This document shows positions 10,586 to 17,940 of a DNA stretch of 22,500 nt, piece after piece. The translations under genes were made by a program, and so were the position numbers. This DNA comes from Cryptomeria japonica. Lineage: Eukaryota > Streptophyta > Pinopsida > Cupressales > Cupressaceae. The stretch is taken from positions 127,501 through 150,000 of the forward strand of contig NW_026729181.1 in assembly GCF_030272615.1 (NCBI RefSeq), given 5' to 3'. Under the pieces are notes generated by a model. The model was given only the letters and a program-made list of their open reading frames with translations. It made no database searches and was not told the DNA's origin. How positions within the stretch are numbered: the first letter of the stretch is position 1; each line of letters starts with the position of its first letter.

Positions 10586-11827
10586 GTTATGAGCTTGTCG
10601 CAGTGTGTACTTAGCAAACCGCGACCCACGTGCGAATCCACCCCGGCCACCCACCCCCGTCGAGGTGCACACCCTCCCTCGCGAAGTGCGCCCCGTTCGC
10701 CAAGTGTGAGCCCTGCCCGGGTGCGCGCACCTTGCTAGGGCGTCGGGTGTGCACCCGGCCCGGCCTACGTGCGTGCACCTGGAGGGGGCGTCGTGTGCGT
10801 GCAGTGTCCCGTCTGCAACGCGGTGCCCACACACCACCTCGGGCGCAACGACCTGCGCTCACATGTGGGCCGAGTGCACCTTGGTGCATGTTCGGGGCGC
10901 CTCGGGTGCACGCTCGATCTTGCCCCGGTGCACCAAGGCGCTCGGTTTGCCCCGGGTGCGCACTTGGTGCAAGGTGGGCACCCAAAATAGGGATCAAGCA
11001 CCAAAACACAAGTTTCGGGATGCAAAATGGGACCCAAGGACCACAAATGCGTTCCAAGACCCATGATGGGTCCACGAGAACAAAAATGTGTTCCGAGACT
11101 TAATAAACAAATATTGGGTTTTAGGAGAAGAAACATGCTCTGATGCCCAAAACGAGAATCGACCCCGAAAAGGCCACAGGCCAAAAGTGGGATGCGAGAC
11201 AAAAAAAAATGGGACCCGAGGACCAAAATTGGGTTCCCAGGTCGAAGACAGGGCAACCGGACAAGAAACGACCTCTAAGGCTCGAAATGAGTCCCGACGA
11301 CTAAAACTTGACAAGAAGCACCCATCAGGCACCCAACTCGACACCCATGGGATGCCGACCCACCCGGGCTTCCACCTAGCACACCTTGGCACCCACCCAC
11401 CCTCGCACCCAACCTCGCACCCAACTTAGCACCTTTGAACCCACATTGGCACTCACCCTGACCCTGGCACCTTGGAACCCACATTGGCACTCACCTTGAC
11501 CCTGGCACCCACCTTTGCACTCACCTTGGGACCCACCCTGGCTCCCACCTCGGCACCCACCCAGACACCCACCTTGGTTCCTTGGCACCCACCTTGGATC
11601 CTTGGCACCCACCCCGACACCCACCTTGGCACGCAACTTGGCTACTTGCCACCCACCTTGGCTCCTTGACGCCCACCCCGACAACCACCCCGTGACCTAC
11701 CCTGGCTAGGGTTGGTGCACACCCACCCTGGTGCCCACCTTGGCACCCACCCTATGACCCACCTTGGCACGCACCTTAGTACCCACCCCGTTACCCACCC
11801 TAGGACCCACCCCGTGACCCACCTTGG

Positions 11828-11851
11828 CCAGGGTGGGTGCACCCACCCTGG
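11828..11851. repeat. Perfect 24-bp palindrome at duplication edge
   Basis: The left half is ccagggtgggtg and the right half is its exact reverse complement, with no spacer. Its centre (11839/11840) coincides with the last base shared by S1 and S2. It could extrude as a cruciform, which makes it a plausible breakpoint. Confidence 0.9.
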
Positions 11852-12990
11852 TGCCCACCTTGGCACCCACCCATCCTAGCACCCAGCCTGTGACCGGGCT
11901 TGGAACCCAACCTTGCACCCGCACCCGTCTTGGCCAGTGTGGGTGCGCACCCATCCTGGCACCCACGTTGTGACACACCCTTTAACCCACGCACCCTAGC
12001 ACCCACGTTGGCACCCACCTTGGAACCCAACCTAGCAACTTGGCACCCACCCCGTGACCCACCTTGGCATCCACCATAGCAGTCGCCGACTTGGCACCCA
12101 CCTCGGCACCCACCTTGACACTTGTGGACCCACCTTGCCACTCACCCTAGCATCGACCCATCCTAGCACCCACCCTGGCACCTTTGCACCCTAGCACTCA
12201 CCCATCCTAGCACCTAACCTGTGACCCACCTTGACACTCACCCTCGCACCCACCTTGGAACCCAACCTAGCACCCACCCACCCTGACACCAACCCTAGCA
12301 CCTACCCACCCTTGCACCCACCCTGTGACCCATCTTGGCACCCACCCATCCTACCACTCAACCTATCACCCACCTTCTCACCCACCTTGGCATCCACCTT
12401 AGCACCCACCCACACTGGCACCTTGGCACCCACCTCGGGCAAGGTGGGTGCACACCCACCCTGGCACCCAATTTAGAACCCACCGAGCATGTTACCCACC
12501 TTGGCACCCACATTGCAGCCCACCCTAGTACCCACCCTATGACCCACATTGGCATCCACACCCTAGCACCCAGGCACCTCGACACCCGCCTTGACACCCA
12601 CCCTAGCACTGAACCTGTGACCCACCTTGGAACTCACCCTAGAACCCACCCACCCTGTGAACCACCTTGGCATCCACCTTAGCACCCACCCACCTTGGCA
12701 CCCACTCTAGCACTCACCCATCCTAACACCCAACTTGTTACCCACCTTGGCACCCGCCCTCGCGTCCACCTTGAAACCCACCCTAGCACCCACCCACGCA
12801 GGAGCCCACCTTGGCACCCAACCTAACACCCACGCATCCTGGCACCCAACTTGTGACCCACCTTGGAACCCACCCTAGTACCCACCTTTGAACCCACTAT
12901 ATCACCAACCCACCTTGGCACCCACCCTATGACCCTCTTTGGAATCCACCCTAGCACGCACCCACCCTGGCACCCACCATGGAGCGCACC
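11841..12990. repeat. CACCC-rich degenerate tandem tract 2
   Basis: About 1.15 kb of diverged 12-16-bp units (cacccaccttgg, cacccatcctag, acccaccctgtg). The minus strand is G-rich. Two further hairpin-prone polarity flips sit inside: an imperfect palindrome at 11933-11960 with the perfect core TGGGTGCGCACCCA, and ggtgggtg/cacccacc at 12443-12460 with a 2-nt gap. No gene or RNA signal is seen. Confidence 0.85.
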
Positions 12991-13220
12991 CTAGCACCCA
13001 CCCACCTCGGCACGCACCTCAACACCCACCTTGGTGTGCGCACTGCGCCAACCTCTCAAAGACCCTATGTGGTGCGCTCCAAAGTGTACACCTTTGGTGC
13101 GCTCCAAGGTGCGCACCTTTGGTGCACACCGAGGTGCACACCAAAGTGTGCACCGAGGTGAGCACCAAAGTGCACTCCAGGGTGCACACCAAGGCGTGCA
13201 CCTTTGGTGCGGTCAATGCA
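12991..13220. repeat. GTGC-type transition array before the promoters
   Basis: Short modules such as cctttggtgcgctccaaggt and ggtgcacaccaaagtg replace the CACCC units. They resemble the left-arm arrays but with CAAAG in place of CGAAG. The stretch leads directly into the first promoter repeat. Confidence 0.7.
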
Positions 13221-13295
13221 AACGAATTCGGAAGTTGGGGTCGATGTCCTAATCGCTGCTGCAGACTACACGTATGAGAATCGGACAAATAGCTT

Positions 13296-13310
13296 TATAT
13301 AGGGGAGGTG
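13296..13310 (+). promoter_or_regulatory. Pol I promoter-like site P1
   Basis: TATATAGGGGAGGTG, matching the plant Pol I initiator (TATATA-A/G-GGG). It is preceded by gagaatcggacaaatagctt with one extra T before the TATA, unlike all other copies. The GAATTCGGAA-type box lies 72 bp upstream. Confidence 0.75.
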
Positions 13311-13452
13311 TTGCGTTTGATGGGTCGACTCCCCTGGTTGTGTGCACTGCACCAACTTCAAAGACCCTGTCTTGTTTAAGAAGTCAAAAGTTGGGGTGGA
13401 TGTCCTAATCATTGCTGCAGTCTACGCATGTATGAGAATCAGACAAATAGCT

Positions 13453-13467
13453 TATATAGGGGAGGTG
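13453..13467 (+). promoter_or_regulatory. Pol I promoter-like site P2
   Basis: Exact TATATAGGGGAGGTG with the conserved 20-bp upstream block. Box GAAGTCAAAA is 73 bp upstream. The downstream GTCGAC is changed to GTTGAC. Confidence 0.78.
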
Positions 13468-13672
13468 TTGCATTCGGTGGGTTGACTCCCCTGGTTGTGC
13501 GCACTGCGCCAACCTCAAAGACCCCGCATAGCAGAAGAAGTCGGAAGTCGGATTTTGGTGAGCACCAAGGCGTGCACCTTTGGTGCGGTCAACGCAGACG
13601 AATTCAGAAGTTGGGGTGGATGTCCTAATCGTTGTTGCAGGCTACACATGTATGAGAATCAGACAAATAGCT

Positions 13673-13687
13673 TATATAGGGGAGGTG
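13673..13687 (+). promoter_or_regulatory. Pol I promoter-like site P3
   Basis: Exact motif. Box GAATTCAGAA is 73 bp upstream, and the downstream hexamer is GTCAAC. It follows the 63-bp insertion. Confidence 0.78.
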
Positions 13688-13829
13688 TTGGGTTTGATGG
13701 GTCAACTCCCTTGGTTGTGCGCATTACGCCAACCTCAAAGACCTTGTTTTCGTTAAGAAGTCAAAAGTTGGGGTCAATGTCCTAATGGCTCCTGCAGGCT
13801 ACACATGTATGAGAATCGGACAAATAGCT

Positions 13830-13844
13830 TATATAGGGGAGGTG
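13830..13844 (+). promoter_or_regulatory. Pol I promoter-like site P4
   Basis: Exact motif with the upstream block and box GAAGTCAAAA at 73 bp. Downstream GTCGAC is intact. Confidence 0.78.
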
Positions 13845-13986
13845 TTGGGTTTGATGGGTCGACTCCCCTGGTTGTGCGCATTACGTCAACCTCAAAGACC
13901 TTGTTTTCGTTAAGAAGTCAAAAGTTGGGGTCGATGTCCTAATTGCTCCTGTAGACTACACATGTATGAGAATCAGACAAATAGCT

Positions 13987-14001
13987 TATATAGGGGAGGT
14001 G
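13987..14001 (+). promoter_or_regulatory. Pol I promoter-like site P5
   Basis: Exact motif. Box GAAGTCAAAA is at 73 bp, and the downstream hexamer is GTTGAC. Confidence 0.78.
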
Positions 14002-14143
14002 TTGGGTTTGATGGGTTGACTCCCCTAGTTGTTCGCATTACACCAACCTCAAAGACCTTGTTTTCGTTTAGAAGCCGAAAGTTGGGGTCGATGTCCTAAT
14101 TGCTCCTGCAGGCTACGCATGTATGAGAATCAGACAAATAGCT

Positions 14144-14158
14144 TATATAGGGGAGGTG
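14144..14158 (+). promoter_or_regulatory. Pol I promoter-like site P6
   Basis: Exact motif. Box GAAGCCGAAA is at 73 bp. This is the last unit before the 38/52-bp array. A small downstream hairpin is visible: gggtc 14170-14174 with gaccc 14211-14215, and ggttg 14184-14188 with caacc 14201-14205. Confidence 0.78.
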
Positions 14159-14285
14159 TTGGGTTTGATGGGTCGACTCCCCTGGTTGTGCGCATTGCGC
14201 CAACCTCAAAGACCCTGCATTGCGGATGAAGTCGAAAGTCAGAGTTTGGTGTGCTACAAGGTGTGGTCGAAGGTGCTCACCTAGG

Positions 14286-14860
14286 TGTGCACCTTTGGAG
14301 CACAGGAAAAGTGCCCTCCAAAAGTGCGCACCTTTGGAGTGCACAAAAGTGCCCTCCAAAAGTGCGCACCTTTGGAGCGCAGAAAAGTGCCCTCCAAAAA
14401 GTGCCCTCCAAAAGTGCGCACCTTTGGAGCGCAGAAAAGTGCCCTCCAAAAAGTGCCCTCCAAAAGTGCGCACCTTTGGAGCGCAGAAAAGTGCCCTCCA
14501 AAAAGTGCCCTCCAAAAGTGCGCACCTTTGGAGCGCAGAAAAGTGCCCTCCAAAAGTGCGCACCTTTGGAGCGCAGAAAAGTGCCCTCCAAAAAGTGCCC
14601 TCCAAAAGTGCGCACCTTTGGAGCGCAGAAAAGTGCCCTCCAAAAAGTGCCCTCCAAAAGTGCGCACCTTTGGAGCGCAGAAAAGTGCCCTCCAAAAAGT
14701 GCCCTCCAAAAGTGCGCACCTTTGGAGCGCAGAAAAGTGCCCTCCAAAAAGTGCCCTCCAAAAGTGCGCACCTTTGGAGCGCAGAAAAGTGCCCTCCAAA
14801 AAGTGCGCACCTTTGGAGCGCACAAAAGTGCCCTCCAAAAGTGCGCACTTTTGGTGCGCA
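14286..14860. repeat. 38/52-bp tandem array between promoter clusters
   Basis: Made of two sub-units: A (aaaagtgccctcc, about 14 bp) and B (aaaagtgcgcacctttggag plus cgcag, about 25 bp). A+B gives 38-39 bp steps and A+A+B gives 52 bp steps. The GCGCACC anchors are at 14326, 14364, 14416, 14468, 14520, 14558, 14610, 14662, 14714, 14766, 14805 and 14843. It separates P6 from P7 by 818 bp. The frames are open on both strands, which is a composition effect, not coding. Confidence 0.92.
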
Positions 14861-14961
14861 CCAAGGCGCTGGTTCGGTCGTTGCAGGCGAGTTCGGAAGT
14901 TGGGGTCGATGTCCTGAGCGGAGGTGCAAACTACACAGGTGTCGGAATCGGACAAATAGCT

Positions 14962-14976
14962 TATATAGGGGAGGTG
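14962..14976 (+). promoter_or_regulatory. Pol I promoter-like site P7
   Basis: TATATAGGGGAGGTG followed by tatgcttcgatgggtcgac. Box GAGTTCGGAA is 73 bp upstream. First of the 311-bp class. Confidence 0.78.
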
Positions 14977-15272
14977 TATGCTTCGATGGGTCGACTCCCC
15001 AGGTTGAGCGCACCGCGCCAACCTCAAAGACCCTACGGTATGGATGAAGTCGGAAGTTGGGTCCGATGACCAATTCGATTAGTAGGTATGCTCATGAGGT
15101 CGGAATTTGGGTCCGATGACCTGCCATGTGCAGGAAGGCGAATGTTGACACTGTGCGTTGCAAGGTGCACACCAAGGCGCTGGTGCGGTCTTTTTAGTCG
15201 AGTTCGGAAGTTGGGGTCGATGTCCTGATCGGAGGTGCAAGCTACACAGGTGTGGGAATCGGACAAATAGCT

Positions 15273-15287
15273 TATATAGGGGAGGTG
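15273..15287 (+). promoter_or_regulatory. Pol I promoter-like site P8
   Basis: Exact motif. Box GAGTTCGGAA is at 73 bp, with a ttttta tract just before the box that the other units lack. Confidence 0.78.
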
Positions 15288-15583
15288 TATGCTTCGTTGG
15301 GTCGACTCCCCGGGTTGAGCGCACCGCGCCAACCTCAAAGACCCTACGGTATGGATGAAGTCGGAAGTTGGGTCCGATGACCGATTCGATATGTAGGCAT
15401 ACTCGCGAGGTCGGAATTTGGGTCCGATGACCTGCCACGTGCAGGAAGGCGAATGTTGGCACTGTGCGTTGCAAGGTGCGCACCAAGGCGCTGGTTCGGT
15501 CGTTGGAGGCGAGTTCGGAAGTTGGGGTCGATGTCTTGATCGGAGGTGCAAACTACACAGGTGTGGGAATCGGACAAATAGCT

Positions 15584-15598
15584 TATATAGGGGAGGTG
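15584..15598 (+). promoter_or_regulatory. Pol I promoter-like site P9
   Basis: Exact motif. Box GAGTTCGGAA is at 73 bp. Confidence 0.78.
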
Positions 15599-15894
15599 TA
15601 TGCTTCGTTGGGTCGACTCCCCGGGTTGAGCGCACCGCGCCAACCTCAAAGACCCTACGGTATGGATGAAGTCGGAAGTTGGGTCCGATGACCGATTCGA
15701 TATGTAGGCATACTCGCGAGGTCGGAATTTGGGTCCGATGACCTGCCATGTGCAGGAAGGCGAATGTTGGGACTGTGCGTCGCAAGGTGCGCACCAAGGC
15801 GCTGGTGCCGTCGTTGCAGTCGAGTTCGGAAGTTGGGGTCGATGTCCTGGTCAGAGGTGCAAACTACACAGGTGTGGGAATCGGACAAATAGCT

Positions 15895-15909
15895 TATATA
15901 GGGGAGGTG
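15895..15909 (+). promoter_or_regulatory. Pol I promoter-like site P10
   Basis: Exact motif. Box GAGTTCGGAA is at 73 bp. The downstream stretch reads gactccctggg, one C changed from its sisters. Confidence 0.78.
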
Positions 15910-16014
15910 TATGCTTCGATGGGTCGACTCCCTGGGTTGAGCGCACCGCGCCAACCTCAAAGACCCTACAGTATGGATGAAGTCGGAAGTTGGGTCCGAT
16001 GACCGATTCGATAC

Positions 16015-16315
16015 GTAGGCATATTGGCGAGGTCTGAATTTGTGTCCGATGACCTGCCATGCGCAGGAAGGCGGAATTTGGGTCCGATGACCGAGTTGAT
16101 GGCGTGCCATGCGCAGAAAGGCGGAATTTGGGTCCGATGACCGAGTTGATGTTGATGGCCCGCCATGCACAGGAAGGCGGAATTTGGGTCCGATGACCGA
16201 TTTGAAGGCGTGCCATACGCAAAAAGGCGGAGTTTGGGTCCGATGACCGAGTTGATATTGATGGCCCGCCATGCGCAGGAAGGCGGAATTTGGGTCCGAT
16301 GACCTGACATACGCA
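16015..16315. repeat. 50/56-bp tandem array
   Basis: The anchors ggcggaatttgggtccgatg (one copy ggcggagtttggg) lie at 16070, 16120, 16176, 16226 and 16282, giving steps of 50, 56, 50 and 56 bp. The 6-bp difference is an added gttgat-type hexamer. The unit derives from the tttgggtccgatgacctgcc part of the 311-bp repeat. Confidence 0.9.
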
Positions 16316-16439
16316 TGGAGTCCGACTCGGGGGCCGATGTTCGATTCGATGACTTGCATTGTGGGTAAAGTCGGAAGTTGTGGTCTTTGACCCGATTCGA
16401 TGACCAGACTTCGGCTGCTTGAGAATCGGACAAATAACT

Positions 16440-16454
16440 TATATAGGGGAGGTA
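16440..16454 (+). promoter_or_regulatory. Pol I promoter-like site P11
   Basis: TATATAGGGGAGGTA preceded by gagaatcggacaaataact (AACT, as in P12 and P13, not AGCT). Box AAAGTCGGAA is 73 bp upstream. Confidence 0.78.
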
Positions 16455-16481
16455 GTGTTCTCGAGCATCCTCCCCCCGTGC

Positions 16482-16567
16482 CCGTTTATGTCGATTGATG
16501 CTGGTGCTCGACTGGTTGGAGCGCTCGGATGCAAAAATCTTGCACCAGGATTTATCGATTGTGATGG
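16482..16567 (+). other. Stem-loop H1 after P11
   Basis: Arms 16482-16507 and 16542-16567 (26 positions, loop 34 nt): 17 Watson-Crick and 4 G-U pairs. The strongest parts are tcgat/atcga and ctggtgc/gcaccag. The stem starts 42 bp after the TATATA start. Confidence 0.65.
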
Positions 16568-16586
16568 ACACGGCAAGTCTCCTGAT

Positions 16587-16725
16587 TGCTATGCAGGAGC
16601 TCATCGTGAATCTCTATGCGGCCTTGGTATGGACTCGACCTGCGGAATGGTTCGGCAATGGTAGTCGCTCCAACACGTCCTTGCAATGGCCACAGAGGTG
16701 ATTCGACTAGAGCTCCAGTCTAGCT
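16587..16725 (+). other. Nested hairpin H2 after P11
   Basis: Outer arms 16587-16602 (tgctatgcaggagctc) and 16710-16725: 12 Watson-Crick and one G-U of 16. An inner stem, ggcc 16620-16623 with ggcc 16688-16691, is in register to within 1 nt. It has the same layout as H2 after P12 and P13 and as the 188-bp units. Confidence 0.65.
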
Positions 16726-16880
16726 TTTGGGTTGCTTGGCGGACTGGTATAGCCGCGATCGAGTTCCGGCCATGAACGTTTTAGATAGCTCTTGGGCTTT
16801 CTGGGACGGAAGTCGGAAGTTTGGGCTGTTGTCCGATTTGATGACCATTCTTCGGATGTGTGAGAATCGGACAAATAACT

Positions 16881-16895
16881 TATATAGGGGACTGT
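16881..16895 (+). promoter_or_regulatory. Pol I promoter-like site P12
   Basis: TATATAGGGG is intact but followed by ACTGT instead of AGGTG, the only copy altered there. Box GAAGTCGGAA is 72 bp upstream. Confidence 0.72.
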
Positions 16896-16921
16896 GTTGT
16901 CTCACGCAGCCCCCTCCGTGC

Positions 16922-17008
16922 CCCTCTATCTCGACCGATGTTGGTGCTTGAAAGGGTTGGGATCGCTCGGATTTATAAACGTGCACCACCATTTGTCGAG
17001 TGTGAGGG
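16922..17008 (+). other. Stem-loop H1 after P12
   Basis: Arms 16922-16947 and 16983-17008 (26 positions, loop 35 nt): 20 Watson-Crick and one G-U pair. Positions 6-8 are unpaired, close to the internal loop of the P11 stem. tcgac pairs with gtcga here, where P11 has tcgat with atcga. Confidence 0.68.
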
Positions 17009-17027
17009 ACGCGGCAGGTCTCCTAAA

Positions 17028-17166
17028 TGCTATGCGGGCGCTCTCTGAGAATCTCTATCCGGCCTCGACACAGACTAGTCTTGCTGAATGGTTTGGCACT
17101 GGTAGTCGATCCAACACGTCGTTGTTGTGGCCGCCTAGGCGATTCGATTCGAGCCCCCGTCTAGCT
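17028..17166 (+). other. Nested hairpin H2 after P12
   Basis: Outer arms 17028-17043 (tgctatgcgggcgctc) and 17151-17166: 12 Watson-Crick and one G-U of 16. Inner arms 17060-17069 (cggcctcgac) and 17124-17133 are in register to within 1 nt. Confidence 0.65.
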
Positions 17167-17370
17167 TTTGGGTTGCTTGGCGGATTTTGCCCTATCCGCA
17201 AGTGAGCTCGGTCCCTAAACGTTCGAGAAACCCGATTGCTATGCGCCGACTCTCTTTCTTGCGAGCCTCCATCTAGCTTTTGGGTCTCTACGGAACGGAA
17301 GTCGGAATCTGGGACCGTTGTTTGATTCGACGAGGCAGACTACGGTTGTGCGAGAATCGGACAAATAACT

Positions 17371-17385
17371 TATATAGGGGAGGTG
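17371..17385 (+). promoter_or_regulatory. Pol I promoter P13, likely 35S gene promoter
   Basis: TATATAGGGGAGGTG with gagaatcggacaaataact upstream and box GAAGTCGGAA 73 bp upstream. It is the last such motif in the window and lies directly before the ETS-type repeat array, so it is the best candidate for the 35S start. If so, the 5' ETS exceeds 5.1 kb. A further promoter beyond the window cannot be excluded. Confidence 0.75.
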
Positions 17386-17407
17386 TTGACTGGAGCATTC
17401 TCCCCCG

Positions 17408-17497
17408 TGCCCCTCTAACTCGACCAATGCTGGCGCTCGAACGGTGGTAGCGCTCGGATTTTCATTGAGCGCCAGCATTGGTCGATTTAGAGGGGCA
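17408..17497 (+). other. Stem-loop H1 after P13, strongest copy
   Basis: Arms 17408-17438 and 17467-17497: 31 positions with one mismatch, loop 28 nt. The perfect 19-bp core is tcgaccaatgctggcgctc with its complement. It lies about 30 nt after the expected start site, so it would be at the very 5' end of the pre-rRNA. Confidence 0.85.
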
Positions 17498-17512
17498 TGC
17501 GAGATTCCCGAA

Positions 17513-17649
17513 TGCTATGCGAGGGCTCTAACGGAAATGTCTATTGGTTTCGGTATGGATGCAATTGCGAGTGGTTCGGCAAAGGTAGTCGTTCCGATGC
17601 GTCCATGTCGTGGCCAAATCGATAATTCGATTTGAGCCCTCGTATAGCA
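17513..17649 (+). other. Nested hairpin H2 after P13
   Basis: Outer arms 17513-17528 (tgctatgcgagggctc) and 17634-17649 pair over all 16 positions with one G-U. Inner arms 17555-17563 (atggatgca) and 17598-17606 (tgcgtccat) pair over 9 positions with one G-U, in register to within 1 nt. Confidence 0.8.
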
Positions 17650-17940
17650 TTTGGGTCTCTCGATGTGATTCCGCATTCCAGTCCCTTTGGGCACTGCTTG
17701 AGCCGCATCCCAGGGGGTTCCCTTCCCAATAATCTGCCTCGCAACCCGATTGCTATGCGGTGAGGCTCCTCGGCCGCCTCGGAACTATCTGTGTATCAGA
17801 CGCATCGCGGGATAAGGGGTTGGCAACGGTAGTCGCCCCAAGCGCGTCCGATGCTTGGACCATTCCGAGGCGGCCCTGAAGCCTCTTCCGTCTAGCCGTT
17901 GGGTCCTTCTCGCCGCATCCCTCGCCTCGCACCCCGATTG

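Larger units (their letters stand above)
7925..11840. repeat. Second copy of the 5S-bearing IGS block (S2)
   Basis: Near-identical to 1-3904. Differences seen by eye are a 12-bp insertion at about 9401-9412 and C-to-T changes at about 9791, 10324 and 10567. The identity covers arrays, spacer, 5S gene, A-rich stretch and CACCC tract. The copy therefore looks recent, or is kept alike by gene conversion. Confidence 0.93.
13221..14230 (+). repeat. 157-bp spacer-promoter repeats (P1-P6)
   Basis: Six units, each with a GAAGTCAAAAGTTGGGG-type box, the GAGAATCNGACAAATAGCT block and TATATAGGGG, followed by gggtcgactcccc and caacctcaaagacc. TATATA spacings are 157, 220, 157, 157 and 157 bp. The 220-bp step has about 63 extra bp (about 13546-13610), similar to 13190-13235. 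Spacer promoters of this kind are known in other eukaryotic rDNA; here the function is inferred from sequence. Confidence 0.85.
14865..16015 (+). repeat. 311-bp spacer-promoter repeats (P7-P10)
   Basis: Four units with TATATA exactly 311 bp apart (14962, 15273, 15584, 15895). Each unit is a 157-bp-type promoter core plus about 154 bp of new sequence carrying tttgggtccgatgacctgcc and gcaaggtgcgcaccaaggcg. The units are very alike, differing by a few CpG-type changes. After the last, the repeat passes into a 50/56-bp array. Confidence 0.92.
16316..17748 (+). repeat. Three diverged promoter-plus-leader units (P11-P13)
   Basis: Each unit of about 440-545 bp has the same order: GAAGTCGGAA-type box, TATATAGGGG, stem-loop H1, stem-loop H2, then tctagcttttgggt or an equivalent. 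The units are much more diverged from each other than P1-P10 are, so they are older. The leader part of each (between gctatgc and tctagc) is related to the 188-bp repeats that follow. The last unit, nearest the presumed 18S gene, is the best candidate for the gene promoter. Confidence 0.8.

Noticed and set aside
1-11840. Two adjacent complete rDNA units
   Set aside because: No 18S, 5.8S or 26S sequence lies between the two 5S genes, so the duplication is within one spacer.
1-13000. Transposable element origin of the arrays
   Set aside because: No terminal inverted repeats with target-site duplications, LTRs or transposase-like frames were found. Local duplication explains the pattern.
13320-13335. 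GTCGAC after the promoters as a Sal-box-like Pol I terminator
   Set aside because: The resemblance to the mammalian terminator is limited to the hexamer. It lies downstream of each promoter and is mutated in several units.
14326-14850. CRISPR array
   Set aside because: The units are contiguous tandem repeats with no unique spacers, and the context is plant rDNA.
14220-15047. Lys/Pro/Cys-repeat frames over the 38/52-bp array
   Set aside because: Open in several frames on both strands, and the frame changes where 38-bp steps replace 52-bp steps. No gene context.
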